A stretch of DNA of 64,000 bases from Nocardia panacis (GCF_003598715.1 NZ_QZFU01000019.1:186001-250000); one strand, 5' to 3'; numbered from the stretch's first letter, positions 1 to 12,165 are shown. Program-made: numbers and translations. The notes: a model not told the origin generated them from the sequence alone.

Positions 1-2563
<2,563 letters not shown>

Positions 2564-2590
2564 AGTCCGAAGTATGACTCATTCAGGTCT
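2564..2590 (-). promoter_or_regulatory. furA promoter, probably leaderless
   Basis: On the minus strand the -10-like hexamer CATACT (2576-2571) ends seven bases before the furA GTG, with the AT-richer stretch TGAATGAGTCAT before it. This matches the leaderless, FurA-operator-containing furA promoter known from mycobacteria. The operator itself is inferred from that precedent. Confidence 0.55.
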
Positions 2591-2688
2591 CCCCCAACCC
2601 CAATTCCCTCAAACCCGCCGCCCCCGGCCCGAATACTTCCGCTGGTAGACGCGATTTGGTCGGCCTCACGACACCCCGATTTCGACCG

Positions 2689-3351
2689 ATGCGGTTGACT
2701 TGTGCGGTGATCGACTATGAGGTTGTGCGCGTGTTCTGCGGACCCGACGGGGACTTCGGCAATGAGCTCGGTGTGGTTCGAGCAGGTCGGGAACTCACGC
2801 GGGACGCGGAGCGGCTCGCTGTGGCACGCACGCTGGGCTTGAGCGAGACGGTGTTCGTCGACGACGAGTCGAACGGAGTCATCGATATTTGGACGCCCTC
2901 GATCCGACTGCCCTTCGCCGGGCATCCGTGCGTCGGGGTCGCATGGCTGCTCCGCGCGACGCACCTGACCACGGCGGCCGGACGCGTCGACATCCGTCAC
3001 GATGGTGAATTCACCTGGATCGCAGCCCAATCCGATTGGGCACCGGCCCGCACCCTGCGCCGGTTCGATTCGCCTACAGCGGTCGACGCCCTGGAAATCC
3101 CGCCCATCGGCGAATGGATCTACGCATGGGCTTGGCAAGACGAGCACGCAGGCCACCTCCGCGCCCGCGCCTTCCCCGGCCGAGGCGACGGAATCGATGA
3201 GGACGAAGCAACCGGCGCCGCCGCGATCCTGCTGACCGCCACCCTGAACCGCCCCCTACTCATCACCCAGGGCCGAGGCTCCCAAATCATGACCACCCCG
3301 CTACCGGATGGCCGAATCGAGATCGGCGGCCGCGTCCATCCGGCGAACTAG
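2689..3351 (+). CDS. PhzF-like isomerase family protein
   Basis: 220 residues when started at the ATG at 2689; a TTG 33 bases upstream is also open. The protein shows PhzF (phenazine biosynthesis-like) family landmarks in order: FGNELGVV near the N-terminus, LGLSETVFV, LPFAGHPCVGVAWLL, and the late Gly-rich segment EDEATGAAA. Family members are cytosolic epimerases or isomerases of small acids, but the substrate here is unknown. It is shorter than typical members (about 260-280), so one half of the two-fold repeat is reduced. It is divergent from furA. No pathway partner lies nearby. Confidence 0.75.
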   Translation: MRLTCAVIDYEVVRVFCGPDGDFGNELGVVRAGRELTRDAERLAVARTLGLSETVFVDDESNGVIDIWTPSIRLPFAGHPCVGVAWLLRATHLTTAAGRVDIRHDGEFTWIAAQSDWAPARTLRRFDSPTAVDALEIPPIGEWIYAWAWQDEHAGHLRARAFPGRGDGIDEDEATGAAAILLTATLNRPLLITQGRGSQIMTTPLPDGRIEIGGRVHPAN

Positions 3352-3358
3352 CGAGAGC

Positions 3359-3456
3359 CTTATCACTGCTATCGCAACGTCAAGGGGCGTACGACTGCGT
3401 ACATCCTGGGGTTTCGCCGACCGCTGGCCCGATAAAGTTGCGATAGCAGTGATAAG
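3359..3456. repeat. 98-bp element with 20-bp perfect terminal inverted repeats
   Basis: The arms CTTATCACTGCTATCGCAAC (3359-3378) and its exact reverse complement (3437-3456) flank 58 bases. The three bases AGC lie directly outside both arms (3356-3358 and 3457-3459), as a short target duplication would. Each arm also holds two GYGATA-like hexamers nine bases apart, so paired operators are an alternative. It sits between the converging ends of the PhzF-like and TetR genes, where a terminator is another possibility, though the 58-base loop argues against one. Confidence 0.6.
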
Positions 3457-3478
3457 AGCAGGCCGATGCGCCAACCGG

Positions 3479-4045
3479 TCAGGCTGACCCCACGAACGTA
3501 TCGATGACCTCGGCGACCAGGTCGATTGGATTGGTGTCCGGGGAGATGAGGGCGAGGCTGCGGTTGGCGGCCAGGGCGGCTATGCCGTGCAGACTGGTCC
3601 AAGCCAGCAGGGCTGCCCGATCAGCAGAAGCAGGGGCGCATTCGGCAATCATGGTGGACCAGCGTTCGAACATCGGAAGGCTTGTTCGGCGCAGGTTTTG
3701 GCCGGAACCTTCCAGTAGGTCGTGCCGGAACATCAGCATGAACATCTCGGGGTGGTCGGTCGCGAAGCGCACGTAGGCCAGTGCTGTGTATTCGGCCCGC
3801 GCCCGCGGGGGATGTGCGGGTGCGGCCGCGAAATCTGTTTCCAGGGCGGCGAATCCGCGGGCGGCAATGGCCGCGAGGAGGGCGGCGTGGGTGGGGAAGT
3901 GTCGACGGGGCGCGCCGTGGGAGACGCCGGCATGCCGGGCGATGGCCCGCAATCCGAGTTGGCCGACGCCTACCTGCTCGAGTAGTTCGACACCGCTCGT
4001 CACCAACCGCTCGCGCAACGAATCCGCCACATCCATGCCGAACAT
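3479..4045 (-). CDS. TetR/AcrR-family repressor
   Basis: About 188 residues from the ATG at 4045 (MFGMDVADSL); a TTG at 4093 would place the start inside the operator and is unlikely. The N-terminal helix-turn-helix reads LGLRAIARHAGVSHGAPRRHF, with the GVSHGAPRRHF turn typical of the TetR subgroup that has a WHG-type C-terminal ligand domain. The C-terminal helices (TALAYVRFATDHPEMFMLMFR, then WTSLHGIAALAANRSLAL) fit that domain. It is divergent from an acyltransferase gene across two palindromes, so it probably represses both itself and that gene. The ligand is unknown. Confidence 0.88.
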   Translation of the reverse strand: MFGMDVADSLRERLVTSGVELLEQVGVGQLGLRAIARHAGVSHGAPRRHFPTHAALLAAIAARGFAALETDFAAAPAHPPRARAEYTALAYVRFATDHPEMFMLMFRHDLLEGSGQNLRRTSLPMFERWSTMIAECAPASADRAALLAWTSLHGIAALAANRSLALISPDTNPIDLVAEVIDTFVGSA

Positions 4046-4085
4046 TGTCGCCACGCGCTCGATCCGGACGGTGCACCCACCCTGC

Positions 4086-4124
4086 GTAGACAATGTCTAC
4101 CAACGGCGTGTAGACAGTGTCTAC
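4086..4124. promoter_or_regulatory. Twin TetR operators
   Basis: Two 15-bp palindromes, GTAGACAATGTCTAC (4086-4100) and GTAGACAGTGTCTAC (4110-4124), lie 24 bp apart centre to centre between the divergent TetR and acyltransferase genes. They differ only at the central base. This is a textbook arrangement for cooperative binding by two TetR dimers. The regulator assignment is inferred from position. Confidence 0.82.
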
Positions 4125-4145
4125 GAAATCGTTCGGGAGGATGAG

Positions 4146-4796
4146 ATGTCGTACTGGGTGCTGAAGCAGCTTCTGCTCGGACCACTGCTCCGCCTGTTGG
4201 GCAGACCGAAAGTCGAAGGATTGCAGCATATTCCGCGCACCGGCCCGGTGATCATCGCCGCCAACCACCTCGCCGCGATCGACTCGCTGTATCTCGCGCT
4301 GGTGCTGCCGCGCCGAATCACCTTCATCGCCAAGCAGGAATACTTCACGCAGCCGGGACCGCGTGGCCGCATCATCCGGTGGGTGATGACCGCGACCGGC
4401 CAGGTGGCCGTGGACCGCTCCGGCGGCTCGGCCTCGACCGCCGCCCTCGACGCCGCGGTACGCATCCTGGAATCCGGTGGGGCATGGGGTATCCACCCGG
4501 AAGGCACGCGTTCGCCGGATGGCCGCGTCTATCGCGGACGGACCGGTGCGATCCGCGTCGCGATGCGGACCGGCGCACCACTGGTGCCGGTCGCGCTGTC
4601 GGGCACCGACCGAATCAATCCCCGTGGCCGCCGCTTCTGGCGGCCGGGCCGCGTCCACATCGTCTTCGGCCACGCCCGCACCTTCCCGCCGCTCGATCAC
4701 ACCGAAGTACGCACCGCGACAGACACATTGATGACCGACCTGGCCACCCGATCGGGCCGCCGCTACGTGGACCGCTACGCCGCGAAGTTTCGATAG
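4146..4796 (+). CDS. PlsC-family 1-acyl-glycerol-3-phosphate acyltransferase
   Basis: 216 residues, ATG with GGGAGGATGAG just upstream. The HX4D active-site motif is present as NHLAAID, followed by the second acceptor-binding block around FIAKQEYF and the PEGTRS motif, all spaced as in PlsC/lysophosphatidate acyltransferases. It would transfer an acyl group to a lysophospholipid at the inner membrane face. The gene stands alone behind the twin palindromes, so it is probably induced when the TetR protein releases DNA. Actinobacteria carry several paralogues, so the exact acceptor is uncertain. Confidence 0.88.
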   Translation: MSYWVLKQLLLGPLLRLLGRPKVEGLQHIPRTGPVIIAANHLAAIDSLYLALVLPRRITFIAKQEYFTQPGPRGRIIRWVMTATGQVAVDRSGGSASTAALDAAVRILESGGAWGIHPEGTRSPDGRVYRGRTGAIRVAMRTGAPLVPVALSGTDRINPRGRRFWRPGRVHIVFGHARTFPPLDHTEVRTATDTLMTDLATRSGRRYVDRYAAKFR

Positions 4797-4814
4797 ACGT
4801 TGTCGAGACGCGGT

Positions 4815-5132
4815 TCAGGTGATGCGGAAGACAGGACCGTGGGGACGGAAAGGAAGCGAAGCGCTGGCGATCAGCTCCGGCGGCGCGAATCGACTGCGGT
4901 TCTCCACGATCTGCGGCACCCCGATCAGATCCTCCGGCGCGAGTTGCGTGCCGAGCAGGGTGACGCAGTCGAGTCCGAGTGATTCCGCGAAGGCGCACAC
5001 CAGTGGACTCTTGCCGATACCCGGTGCGCCCCACAGAAATACGGGACGAACCACGGCGACGTGCAGGAGCAATTCCGGCAATTGATCCGGAGTGACCGTG
5101 ACAGCGGATTCCGACCGCAACCTTCCCAGCAA
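4815..5132 (-). pseudogene. N-terminal fragment of a MoxR-like AAA ATPase
   Basis: 105 codons resembling the start of MoxR-type ATPases: the Walker A sequence WGAPGIGKS, then LLGTQLAPEDLIGVPQIV and RFAPPELI. The frame then runs into an unrelated ending and a stop before Walker B, the sensors and the lid, so the protein cannot be a working ATPase. No intact partner gene (VWA domain protein) is nearby. I treat it as a truncated remnant. It lies just downstream of the siderophore importer operon on the same strand. Confidence 0.7.
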
Positions 5133-5188
5133 AGACCGAGATCAGGTTGCGGCCGGAACCACTCGGTGGACCAACGATTTTCGCGCGG

Positions 5189-6187
5189 TCAGCGCGTGAA
5201 CGGGGTCCCGGTCGCCTTCGCCACATCGTCGAGCATGCGCCCGGCCGCCTGGACGCCGATGCCCGACATCCACGTCTCATCGGGAACCTCGATCACCCTG
5301 TTGCCCTTGACGGCCGGGAGATCGCGCCAAATGGGACTCGTGGTGTAGGTGCCTTTCTGCGTCTTGCCGGGATCGTCGGTGGTGGCGACGAAAATGAAAT
5401 CGGCGTCGGCCTGATCGATCTGCTCCGGACTGACCTGGCGCATGATCGTCTTCGGATCCGTGGACACCTGCGAGGCCGGGCGCGGCAGACCGATATCGCC
5501 GAGCACGGTGCCGGAGAAGGAGTTGCTCAGATAGATTCGGGTCGGTCCGGCGAGGAACCGCACCACCGAGACGGTCGGCAGGGTGCCGCCGTGTCCGGAT
5601 TTGATCGCCGCACCGAGTGCGCGGGCTTGGTCCGCATAGCGCTTCATCGCATCGGCGGCCTGCTGTTCGAGGCCGAGCGCCTTCGCGTGCACCACGAGAT
5701 TCTCTTTCCAAGTGCTGCCCGTGGTCTCGGTGAATACCGTCGGGGCGATACCCGACAATTGGGCGTACACCTTTTCGTGGCGCACCTTCGAGGACAGGAT
5801 CAGATCCGGTCTCAACGAGGCGATCCGCTCGAGATTCGGTTCGAGCAGCGGCCCCACATCGGTGATGCCGTCGACCTTGCCCGCCAGATAGTCCGGGAAT
5901 CCGCCCTGAGTCCGAGTATGCGCGATCACCGCACCGACCGGCTTGACACCCAGCAGCGTCGCCGAATCGAGTTCGGCGGTATCGAGCACCACGACCCGCT
6001 TCGGAGCCTTACCGATCTTGACCGGACCCATCACCGTGTCCACGGTGCGCGGGAATCCGGCCGGATCCGCCACCGACGCACCGGAATCCGTCGCGCCGGA
6101 GCCATTCCCGCACGCCACCAGACCCGAAATACCGATCGCCGCCGCGCACAGCGCGACCGCGATCCTGCCAACTCCGCGCAATCGCAT
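5189..6187 (-). CDS. Iron-siderophore ABC transporter, substrate-binding lipoprotein
   Basis: 332 residues. The N-terminus has two Arg, a hydrophobic stretch and a lipobox (GLVAC, Cys at about residue 26), so it should be lipid-anchored outside the membrane. The rest is a FepB/FhuD-type binding protein (TroA-like fold), with RVVVLDTAELDSATLLGVKPVG, PNLERIASLRPDLILSS and a typical C-terminal FADF-equivalent (QADADFIFVATT). It is the last gene of a minus-strand operon after the permeases and ATPase, 29 bases downstream of the ATPase. The specific ferric siderophore is unknown. Confidence 0.92.
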   Translation of the reverse strand: MRLRGVGRIAVALCAAAIGISGLVACGNGSGATDSGASVADPAGFPRTVDTVMGPVKIGKAPKRVVVLDTAELDSATLLGVKPVGAVIAHTRTQGGFPDYLAGKVDGITDVGPLLEPNLERIASLRPDLILSSKVRHEKVYAQLSGIAPTVFTETTGSTWKENLVVHAKALGLEQQAADAMKRYADQARALGAAIKSGHGGTLPTVSVVRFLAGPTRIYLSNSFSGTVLGDIGLPRPASQVSTDPKTIMRQVSPEQIDQADADFIFVATTDDPGKTQKGTYTTSPIWRDLPAVKGNRVIEVPDETWMSGIGVQAAGRMLDDVAKATGTPFTR

Positions 6188-6216
6188 GGATGGAGTCCTC
6201 TCTCTAGATGGGGATC

Positions 6217-7013
6217 TCAAGCGCGATGCCGCGCGGCCCGACTGCGGGGGACGACCAGCGGCGTGCCGGTCTCCGGATCGGGCACCACCAGGCAGTCGAC
6301 CCCGAACACCTCGGCGACCAAGTCGGCGTCGAGCACATCGGCGGGGGCGCCCGCCGCCGCCAACCGACCGTCGTGCAGGACGACGAGGTGATCGGCGTAG
6401 CGGGCGGCCTGTCCGAGATCGTGCAGCACCATGACGACGGTGCGACCCGCGGTCTCGTGCAGATCCGCGACCAGATCGAGCACCTCGAGCTGGTGGCGCA
6501 GGTCGAGGAAGGTGGTCGGTTCGTCGAGCAGCAGCAGGTCGGTGTCCTGCGCCAATGCCAGCGCGATCCAGACCCGCTGCCGCTGACCACCGGAGAGCCG
6601 ATCCACCGGACGCTCCCGCAGCGCGTCGGTTCCGGTGCGGCGCAACGCGTTCTCGACCGCCGCCTGATCCTGCGCCGACCACGGCCGCAACATCCGCTGA
6701 TGCGGATGGCGACCCAGCCGCACCAGCGCCTCCACGGTGATCGCGTCCGGCGTGATCGGCTGCTGCGGCAGCAGCCCGAGGCGCAGCGCCAACGCGCGAG
6801 CCGACATGCGATGGATATCGGCGCCGTCCAGGGTGACCACACCGGCCGACGGTCGCAGCAACCGCGAAAGGCCCCGCAGCAGTGTCGATTTGCCGCAGGC
6901 ATTGGGGCCGACGATGGCGGTGACCGCACCGGCAGGCAGTTCCAGATCGAGACCGTCGATGACGGCGCGATCGGCGTAGCGCAGGGTGAGTTCGCGGGTG
7001 GCGAGCACATCGG

Positions 7014-7017
<4 letters not shown>
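6217..7017 (-). CDS. Iron-siderophore ABC transporter ATPase (FepC-like)
   Basis: 266 residues. Walker A (GPNACGKST), Q-loop (LLPQQP), signature LSGGQRQR, Walker B (LLLLDEPT) with the D-loop LD, and the H-loop His (VLHDLGQA) are all present in order, as in FepC/FhuC importers. It powers uptake of ferric siderophores by the two membrane subunits encoded upstream. Its ATG overlaps the end of the preceding permease gene by four bases, a sign of translational coupling. Confidence 0.95.
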
Positions 7018-8041
<1,024 letters not shown>

Positions 8042-8045
<4 letters not shown>

Positions 8046-9043
8046 CGCCCCTGCCGATGCCGAGCGAGCACGACCAGCAGCGGCGCGCCGAGGAAAGCGG
8101 TGACGATCCCGACCTCCAATTCCGATGGCCTGGTCAACAACCGCCCGACGATATCCGCCGAAAGCAACAGCAGCGGCCCGGCGATGAGACAGCCGGGAAT
8201 CACCAGCCGATGATCGCCGCCCACCACCAAACGCACCAGATGCGGTGCGGCCAAACCAATGAAGGAGATCGGCCCCGCGACCGCGACCGCCGAACCCGCC
8301 AGCAGCACCACCGCGACCATCCCCGCGAATCGGATGCGCGCCACCGGAACACCCAGCGCCTGCGCCGAATCATCGCCCAGCGCGAGCGCGTTCAACGCCG
8401 GCCCGAGCGCGACACCGATGACCGCGCCGATGAGCAATGTCGGCAGCATCGGCGTCAGCGCGCCGAAATCGCGCTCGGCGATCGACCCGGCGAGCCAGAA
8501 CCGCGCCTCGTCCAGCGTGCGCTCACTGAACAGCAGCACCGCCGAAGTCCACGAGACCAGCACCAACTGCAATACCGTGCCGCCCAACACGAGTCGCACC
8601 GGATCCAGATCACCCGAGCGTCGACCCAATGCCAACGTGAACGCCCCGGCTGCCGCCGCCCCAACGAAGGCGAAACCCAAATACTGCGTCGGATGCGTCA
8701 AATGCAACGCGTAGATCGCCGTCACGACCGCCAGCCCAGCCCCCGCATTCACACCCAGCGTCGTCGGCGCGGCCAACGGATTGCGAGTAATCCCTTGCAC
8801 AATCGCCCCCGCCAACCCCAGCGCCGCACCCACCGCGAGCCCAACCACCGTGCGCGGCAACCGCATCCCCGTGACCACCATCGCATCCCGCCCCTCCCCC
8901 ACCCCGAACAGCGCCTGGACCACCGTCGTCACCGGCACCGACCGCGCCCCCACCGCGATGCTCAACACCACGCACACCGCCAGCGCCCCCACCCCCAACA
9001 CCACCCGGGGCACCACCCGCCGAGCCCGAATCGCATGGTTCAT
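8042..9043 (-). CDS. Iron-siderophore ABC transporter permease (FecCD family), first gene of operon
   Basis: 333 residues from the ATG at 9043 (MNHAIRARR). Multi-pass membrane protein with the family motifs RLPRTVVGLAVGAALGLAGA, QGITRNPLAAPTTLGVNAGA and GPISFIGLAAPHLVRL. It leads the operon permease-permease-ATPase-binding protein. An iron box lies 27 bases upstream, so transcription should be switched off by IdeR or DtxR when iron is plentiful. A longer reading from 9097 would run through the iron box and is unlikely. Confidence 0.93.
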
Positions 9044-9069
9044 TTCGCTAACAGACACGGCCCAGCAGC

Positions 9070-9088
9070 TTAAGTTAGCCAGACCTAA
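9070..9088 (-). promoter_or_regulatory. IdeR/DtxR iron box
   Basis: On the minus strand the 19 bases read TTAGGTCTGGCTAACTTAA, which by eye matches about 16 of 19 positions of the mycobacterial IdeR consensus (two half sites TTAGGTTAG and CTAACCTAA). It lies just upstream of the siderophore importer operon, whose function fits iron repression. Confidence 0.8.
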
Positions 9089-9144
9089 GTCTGTCAAGGA
9101 GTTCGATTACGGTCGTACGACCAAAATCCGCCGCCATCGCCTCG

Positions 9145-9162
9145 GGTAGCACCTGTGCTACC
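9145..9162. promoter_or_regulatory. Inverted repeat, probable VapBC autoregulation site
   Basis: GGTAGCAC, two bases, then GTGCTACC: a perfect 8-bp inverted repeat ending eight bases before the GTG of the antitoxin gene. Toxin-antitoxin complexes of this class bind such palindromes in their own promoter. The assignment is inferred from position. Confidence 0.65.
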
Positions 9163-9170
9163 GTGACTGT

Positions 9171-9431
9171 GTGGATACCATCGGCCTGCGTGAACTGCGA
9201 CAAAACGCATCCGAACTCGTGCGTCGAGTCGAATCCGGCGAAGAGTTGACCATCACCGTAGCCGGTCGCCCCAGCGCTCGACTCGTGCCGCTGACCCCCA
9301 CGGCTGCTGCTCCGAGAACATGGCGGACCTACGACCAGATCGCGGACCTGTGGAGCGGCACCGTCGACAACGAATGGGAAGCCGACCGCGCGAGAATCGA
9401 CCAGACACTGCGCGACCCTTGGGCGATATGA
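9171..9431 (+). CDS. vapB: Type II antitoxin, Phd/YefM family
   Basis: 86 residues from a GTG. The N-terminal Phd/YefM fold is clear (IGLRELRQNASELVRRVESGEELTITVAGRPSARLVPL), followed by a flexible acidic tail that would neutralise the toxin. The GTG lies eight bases after a perfect inverted repeat and shows no ribosome binding site, so the message may be leaderless. It overlaps the toxin gene by four bases (ATGA), as expected for coupled translation of a pair. Confidence 0.9.
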   Translation: MDTIGLRELRQNASELVRRVESGEELTITVAGRPSARLVPLTPTAAAPRTWRTYDQIADLWSGTVDNEWEADRARIDQTLRDPWAI

Positions 9432-9820
9432 CCACAGAACCCAGAGGGATTCTCGACACCAGCGTCGTCATCGCCAACGATGTCGTCCCACTGCCCGGCA
9501 TCCTGACCATCAGCGCCGCCACCCTCGCGGAACTGCATTTCGGCGTCCTCGTCGCCCGCACCGATGCCACTCGCGCGGAAAGACTTCGTCGATTCTCGAT
9601 CCTGCAGCGCCAGTTCGACGCGCTTCCCGTCGACGAAGCCGTTGCCGCCAGCTACGGACAGATCGCCGCTGCGGTCGCCAACATCGGACGGCAACCCCGC
9701 GCCCGAACCATGGACCTGATCATCGCCGCAACCGCACACGCGCATTCCGCCGTCCTGTACACCCGTAACCCAAAGGACTTCGTAGGCTTGGACGATCTGG
9801 TTGAAGTGCACGCCGTGTAG
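9428..9820 (+). CDS. vapC: Type II toxin, PIN-domain ribonuclease VapC
   Basis: 130 residues. The PIN-domain acidic residues are visible: LDTSVVI at the start, TLAELHFG in the middle and MDLIIAATA late, with the C-terminal LYTRNPKDF. Such toxins cut tRNA or rRNA when their antitoxin is degraded. Its start overlaps the antitoxin stop by four bases. It resembles the VapC at 35187-35615 in layout and motifs. Confidence 0.92.
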   Translation: MTTEPRGILDTSVVIANDVVPLPGILTISAATLAELHFGVLVARTDATRAERLRRFSILQRQFDALPVDEAVAASYGQIAAAVANIGRQPRARTMDLIIAATAHAHSAVLYTRNPKDFVGLDDLVEVHAV

Positions 9821-9837
9821 GGCGGGCACGTGCGGCA

Positions 9838-10215
9838 TACCGGCCCGAACGCCTTGGCCTCACCGGCCAATTGCGTGATATCGGGCTCTATCACTCGGTT
9901 TTGGTGGCGGCCGCGACCAGCGACGGCATCGCATCGTATGTCGGACGCAGGGCAAGCGATATCACCCACCACCTTTCGGGTGCTGGAGGACTGCGGGTTT
10001 ATCGCGCCAAAGAGAACGATGTCTTTCGCGGCAACCGGAAGATCTACCGCATTGCCGAACCGCTGGTCACGTTCTATCAGGCGATCCTGCGCCCGGATTG
10101 GAGCGAATGGGAGCGAACCCGCCTACCTGCACGACTGCGGGAACGCCGGAGCCACCGATTCCAAAGCAATGTGCTCGGCCCCCATTTCGAAGAGATCTGC
10201 CGAAATTGGGTGGTG
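9838..10215 (+). pseudogene. Decayed DUF234-type AAA ATPase, internal part
   Basis: The reading resembles the region after the ATPase domain of DUF234-containing AAA proteins: YHSVLVAAATSDGIASYVG, then FRGNRKIYRIAEPLVTFYQA and QSNVLGPHFEEICRNW. The middle is split across two frames; the expected VLEDCGFIA block is in the other frame at about 9978-10010, so at least two frameshifts exist. The Walker A and B region is absent. The reading breaks off at about 10215, just before a 24-base sequence found again at 12477, next to what looks like this gene's C-terminal tail. Confidence 0.7.
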
Positions 10216-10218
10216 ACT

Positions 10219-10242
10219 CCGACGAATACCGACAATCCCCAA
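10219..10242 (+). repeat. 24-bp direct repeat, copy 1
   Basis: These 24 bases, beginning CCGACGAATACCGACAATCC, are identical to 12477-12500. The two copies bracket the FAD monooxygenase, marR and the ATPase tail. In copy 1 the repeat directly follows the broken ATPase reading. Confidence 0.85.
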
Positions 10243-10295
10243 ACGCGGCGCCGCTTGTGCCGCGCGGAATGGCCCGAGCCATTCGGAGGCATGCC

Positions 10296-11606
10296 CTACT
10301 CGCCGCGGTAGGCCTGCATCTCTGCCAGGAACTTTCGACGCAGGGACGGGATGCTGCCCGTCAGGCTGAAGTACGTGCGGGCGGCGAAGAGAGCCAGCCG
10401 ACCGACGAACGGGCGGTAGAGCGGGTCATCGCCGCGGGTGCCGTTCTGTTTCAACGAGTCGGCGACGCGGGCGAATCCGTAGGGGACGATCTCGGCCTCG
10501 TATTCGCCGATTGCTGTGATCAACTCCCTGTCCCCCCGCGCGGCCGCGGTCAGCTGACCGCACAGCAGAGCGGCGTCTCGCAGCGCCGTGTTCGCGCCGA
10601 CGCCCTGGCCGGGCGTCATGGTGTGGATGGCGTCGCCGAGCAGGGTGATGTTGGTCGGCTGCCATGCTTCGATAGGAACCGAGGTGGCGATCCGCAGCGG
10701 GAAGGCCGAGGCCGGGTCGGACAATTCGAACATCTTGCGCAGCTTGGGATCCCAGTCGGCGGTGGACGCCAACGCGACCTTGATGAGCTCCTCGCCGCGC
10801 AACTCGTGAACCCCCTCGGGGAAGTGGTCGTGGGCGCCCCATACCGAGAGATTGACGTAGTCGCGGGTGTTGTCGTATTGCAAACCGTCCCACACACTCA
10901 GCAGGTCGGTGTCGCGATCGTCCTTGGGCTTACCCTCGACGTCCCAGGGGAATTCCATGACGTGGAGCATCCCCATCAGTCCACCTTTGGCGAAGATCAG
11001 CGAGATTCCCTGCTCGATCTCCTCCGACAGTAACGCCCTGATCTCCGGCGTCAGCGGGGTTTTGGTGGCCAGCGCGGTGATTCCGGTGTCTTTCACCTCG
11101 GCGTGGGGCAGGTACTGGCGGCGGATCGCCGAGCGGGTGCCCTCGGCCGAGACCAGGACGTCACCGTCGGCGCTGGTGCCGTCGTCGAAGTGGGCGGTGA
11201 CGGTGCCGTCGGGGTGTTGGGTGTAGTGGGTGAACGTCTTGCCGTAGTGCACCACGTCATCCATCCCGGTGAACAGCACTTGACGCAGCGTGGAGCGCGA
11301 CACCGAGTGCTCGCCGTCGCCGAGCGATCCCAGCGCGATATTCGTGGTAGCCCGCATCTTCTCGGTCAGCACGTTGAAATAGCGGGGAGTCCGTGCGCAG
11401 GTCGCGACAAACGTCCGATACAGCTCGGGCGAGAGGCACTGTTCCAGCGAGCGGCTTCCGGTGGCATCGATGCCCACGCGGTAGCCATAGAGACCATCCT
11501 TTCGCGTGCCATAACGCTCGTAGACCGCCACGGATACGCCCGCGTTCTTCAGGCCGTGAGCCAGGCACATGCCGCCGGTTCCGCCTCCGATGATGATCAC
11601 GTGCAT
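10296..11606 (-). CDS. FAD-dependent monooxygenase (PHBH-type fold)
   Basis: 436 residues. It has the N-terminal FAD-binding Rossmann motif (IIIGGGTGGMCLAHGL), the middle motif (DVLVSAEGTRSAIRR), and the GD motif binding ribityl and phosphate (LLGDAIHTMTPGQGVGANTAL), in the order of class A flavin monooxygenases. Such enzymes hydroxylate aromatic or polyketide substrates with NAD(P)H and oxygen; the substrate is unknown. It lies downstream of a marR gene on the same strand, behind a cluster of inverted and direct repeats, so it is probably induced by a compound sensed by the MarR protein, perhaps an antibiotic that it modifies. Confidence 0.88.
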   Translation of the reverse strand: MHVIIIGGGTGGMCLAHGLKNAGVSVAVYERYGTRKDGLYGYRVGIDATGSRSLEQCLSPELYRTFVATCARTPRYFNVLTEKMRATTNIALGSLGDGEHSVSRSTLRQVLFTGMDDVVHYGKTFTHYTQHPDGTVTAHFDDGTSADGDVLVSAEGTRSAIRRQYLPHAEVKDTGITALATKTPLTPEIRALLSEEIEQGISLIFAKGGLMGMLHVMEFPWDVEGKPKDDRDTDLLSVWDGLQYDNTRDYVNLSVWGAHDHFPEGVHELRGEELIKVALASTADWDPKLRKMFELSDPASAFPLRIATSVPIEAWQPTNITLLGDAIHTMTPGQGVGANTALRDAALLCGQLTAAARGDRELITAIGEYEAEIVPYGFARVADSLKQNGTRGDDPLYRPFVGRLALFAARTYFSLTGSIPSLRRKFLAEMQAYRGE

Positions 11607-11631
11607 GGTGAGGACCTCCCAGAAAACTTGA

Positions 11632-11689
11632 TACTCATGTATCTCGACTGCCGAGCTACATGAGTAGCTTGATATACGAGTAGCTTGAT
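11632..11689. promoter_or_regulatory. Repeat-rich operator region upstream of the monooxygenase
   Basis: A 15-bp inverted repeat with one mismatch (TACTCATGTATCTCG at 11632-11646 and CGAGCTACATGAGTA at 11652-11666) is followed by two copies of GAGTAGCTTGAT (11662-11673 and 11678-11689), 16 bp apart. The region is AT-richer than its surroundings and lies between marR and the monooxygenase start, so it is the likely MarR binding area and promoter. Confidence 0.65.
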
Positions 11690-11691
11690 TG

Positions 11692-12165
11692 TCAAGTCAT
11701 AGACTGGGACTCCCTCAGGCGTTGAACATGCCTCACTTGATTGGCGGTGCTGGCCGCGAGAAACTCGGTGATCAACCCAAGCTGGTCGGCAGTGTAGTCA
11801 GCCAGAACGGCCTTCGCGTCGTTGAGAAACGGCCCCATCAGCGCGTACACACGCTCGGCCGCCAGCGCGGTCGCGCGAACCAGAGTCTTGCGTCGATCGG
11901 TGGGATGCGGACTGCGCGTCAAATAGCCGAGCCGCTCCAGGCGATCGAGCATTGTCGTAACACTGCCGGTAGTCAGTCCCATCTGCGCGGCCAACCGCCC
12001 CGGAGCCGCCACATCCGTGGCCAGCAGGGCCTCCAAACAGCGCAGATCGGTCTCGTTCACACCCAGCAGCCGAGCCATCTCCCGATCGAAGTCATCGACA
12101 GCAGCCTGATAGGCCTGCGTGGCCTCGCCGAGTTTGGTGTACACCGGATCCCAGTCACTTGACAT
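11692..12165 (-). CDS. MarR-family transcriptional regulator
   Basis: 157 residues with the winged-helix core of MarR proteins: ETDLRCLEALLATD, then GRLAAQMGLTTGSVTTMLDRLERLGYLTR (helix-turn-helix) and the wing HPTDRRKTLVRATALA. Such dimeric repressors release DNA on binding phenolic or other small ligands. It is transcribed with the downstream FAD monooxygenase, and the palindrome over its own start codon suggests autorepression. Confidence 0.9.
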   Translation of the reverse strand: MSSDWDPVYTKLGEATQAYQAAVDDFDREMARLLGVNETDLRCLEALLATDVAAPGRLAAQMGLTTGSVTTMLDRLERLGYLTRSPHPTDRRKTLVRATALAAERVYALMGPFLNDAKAVLADYTADQLGLITEFLAASTANQVRHVQRLRESQSMT

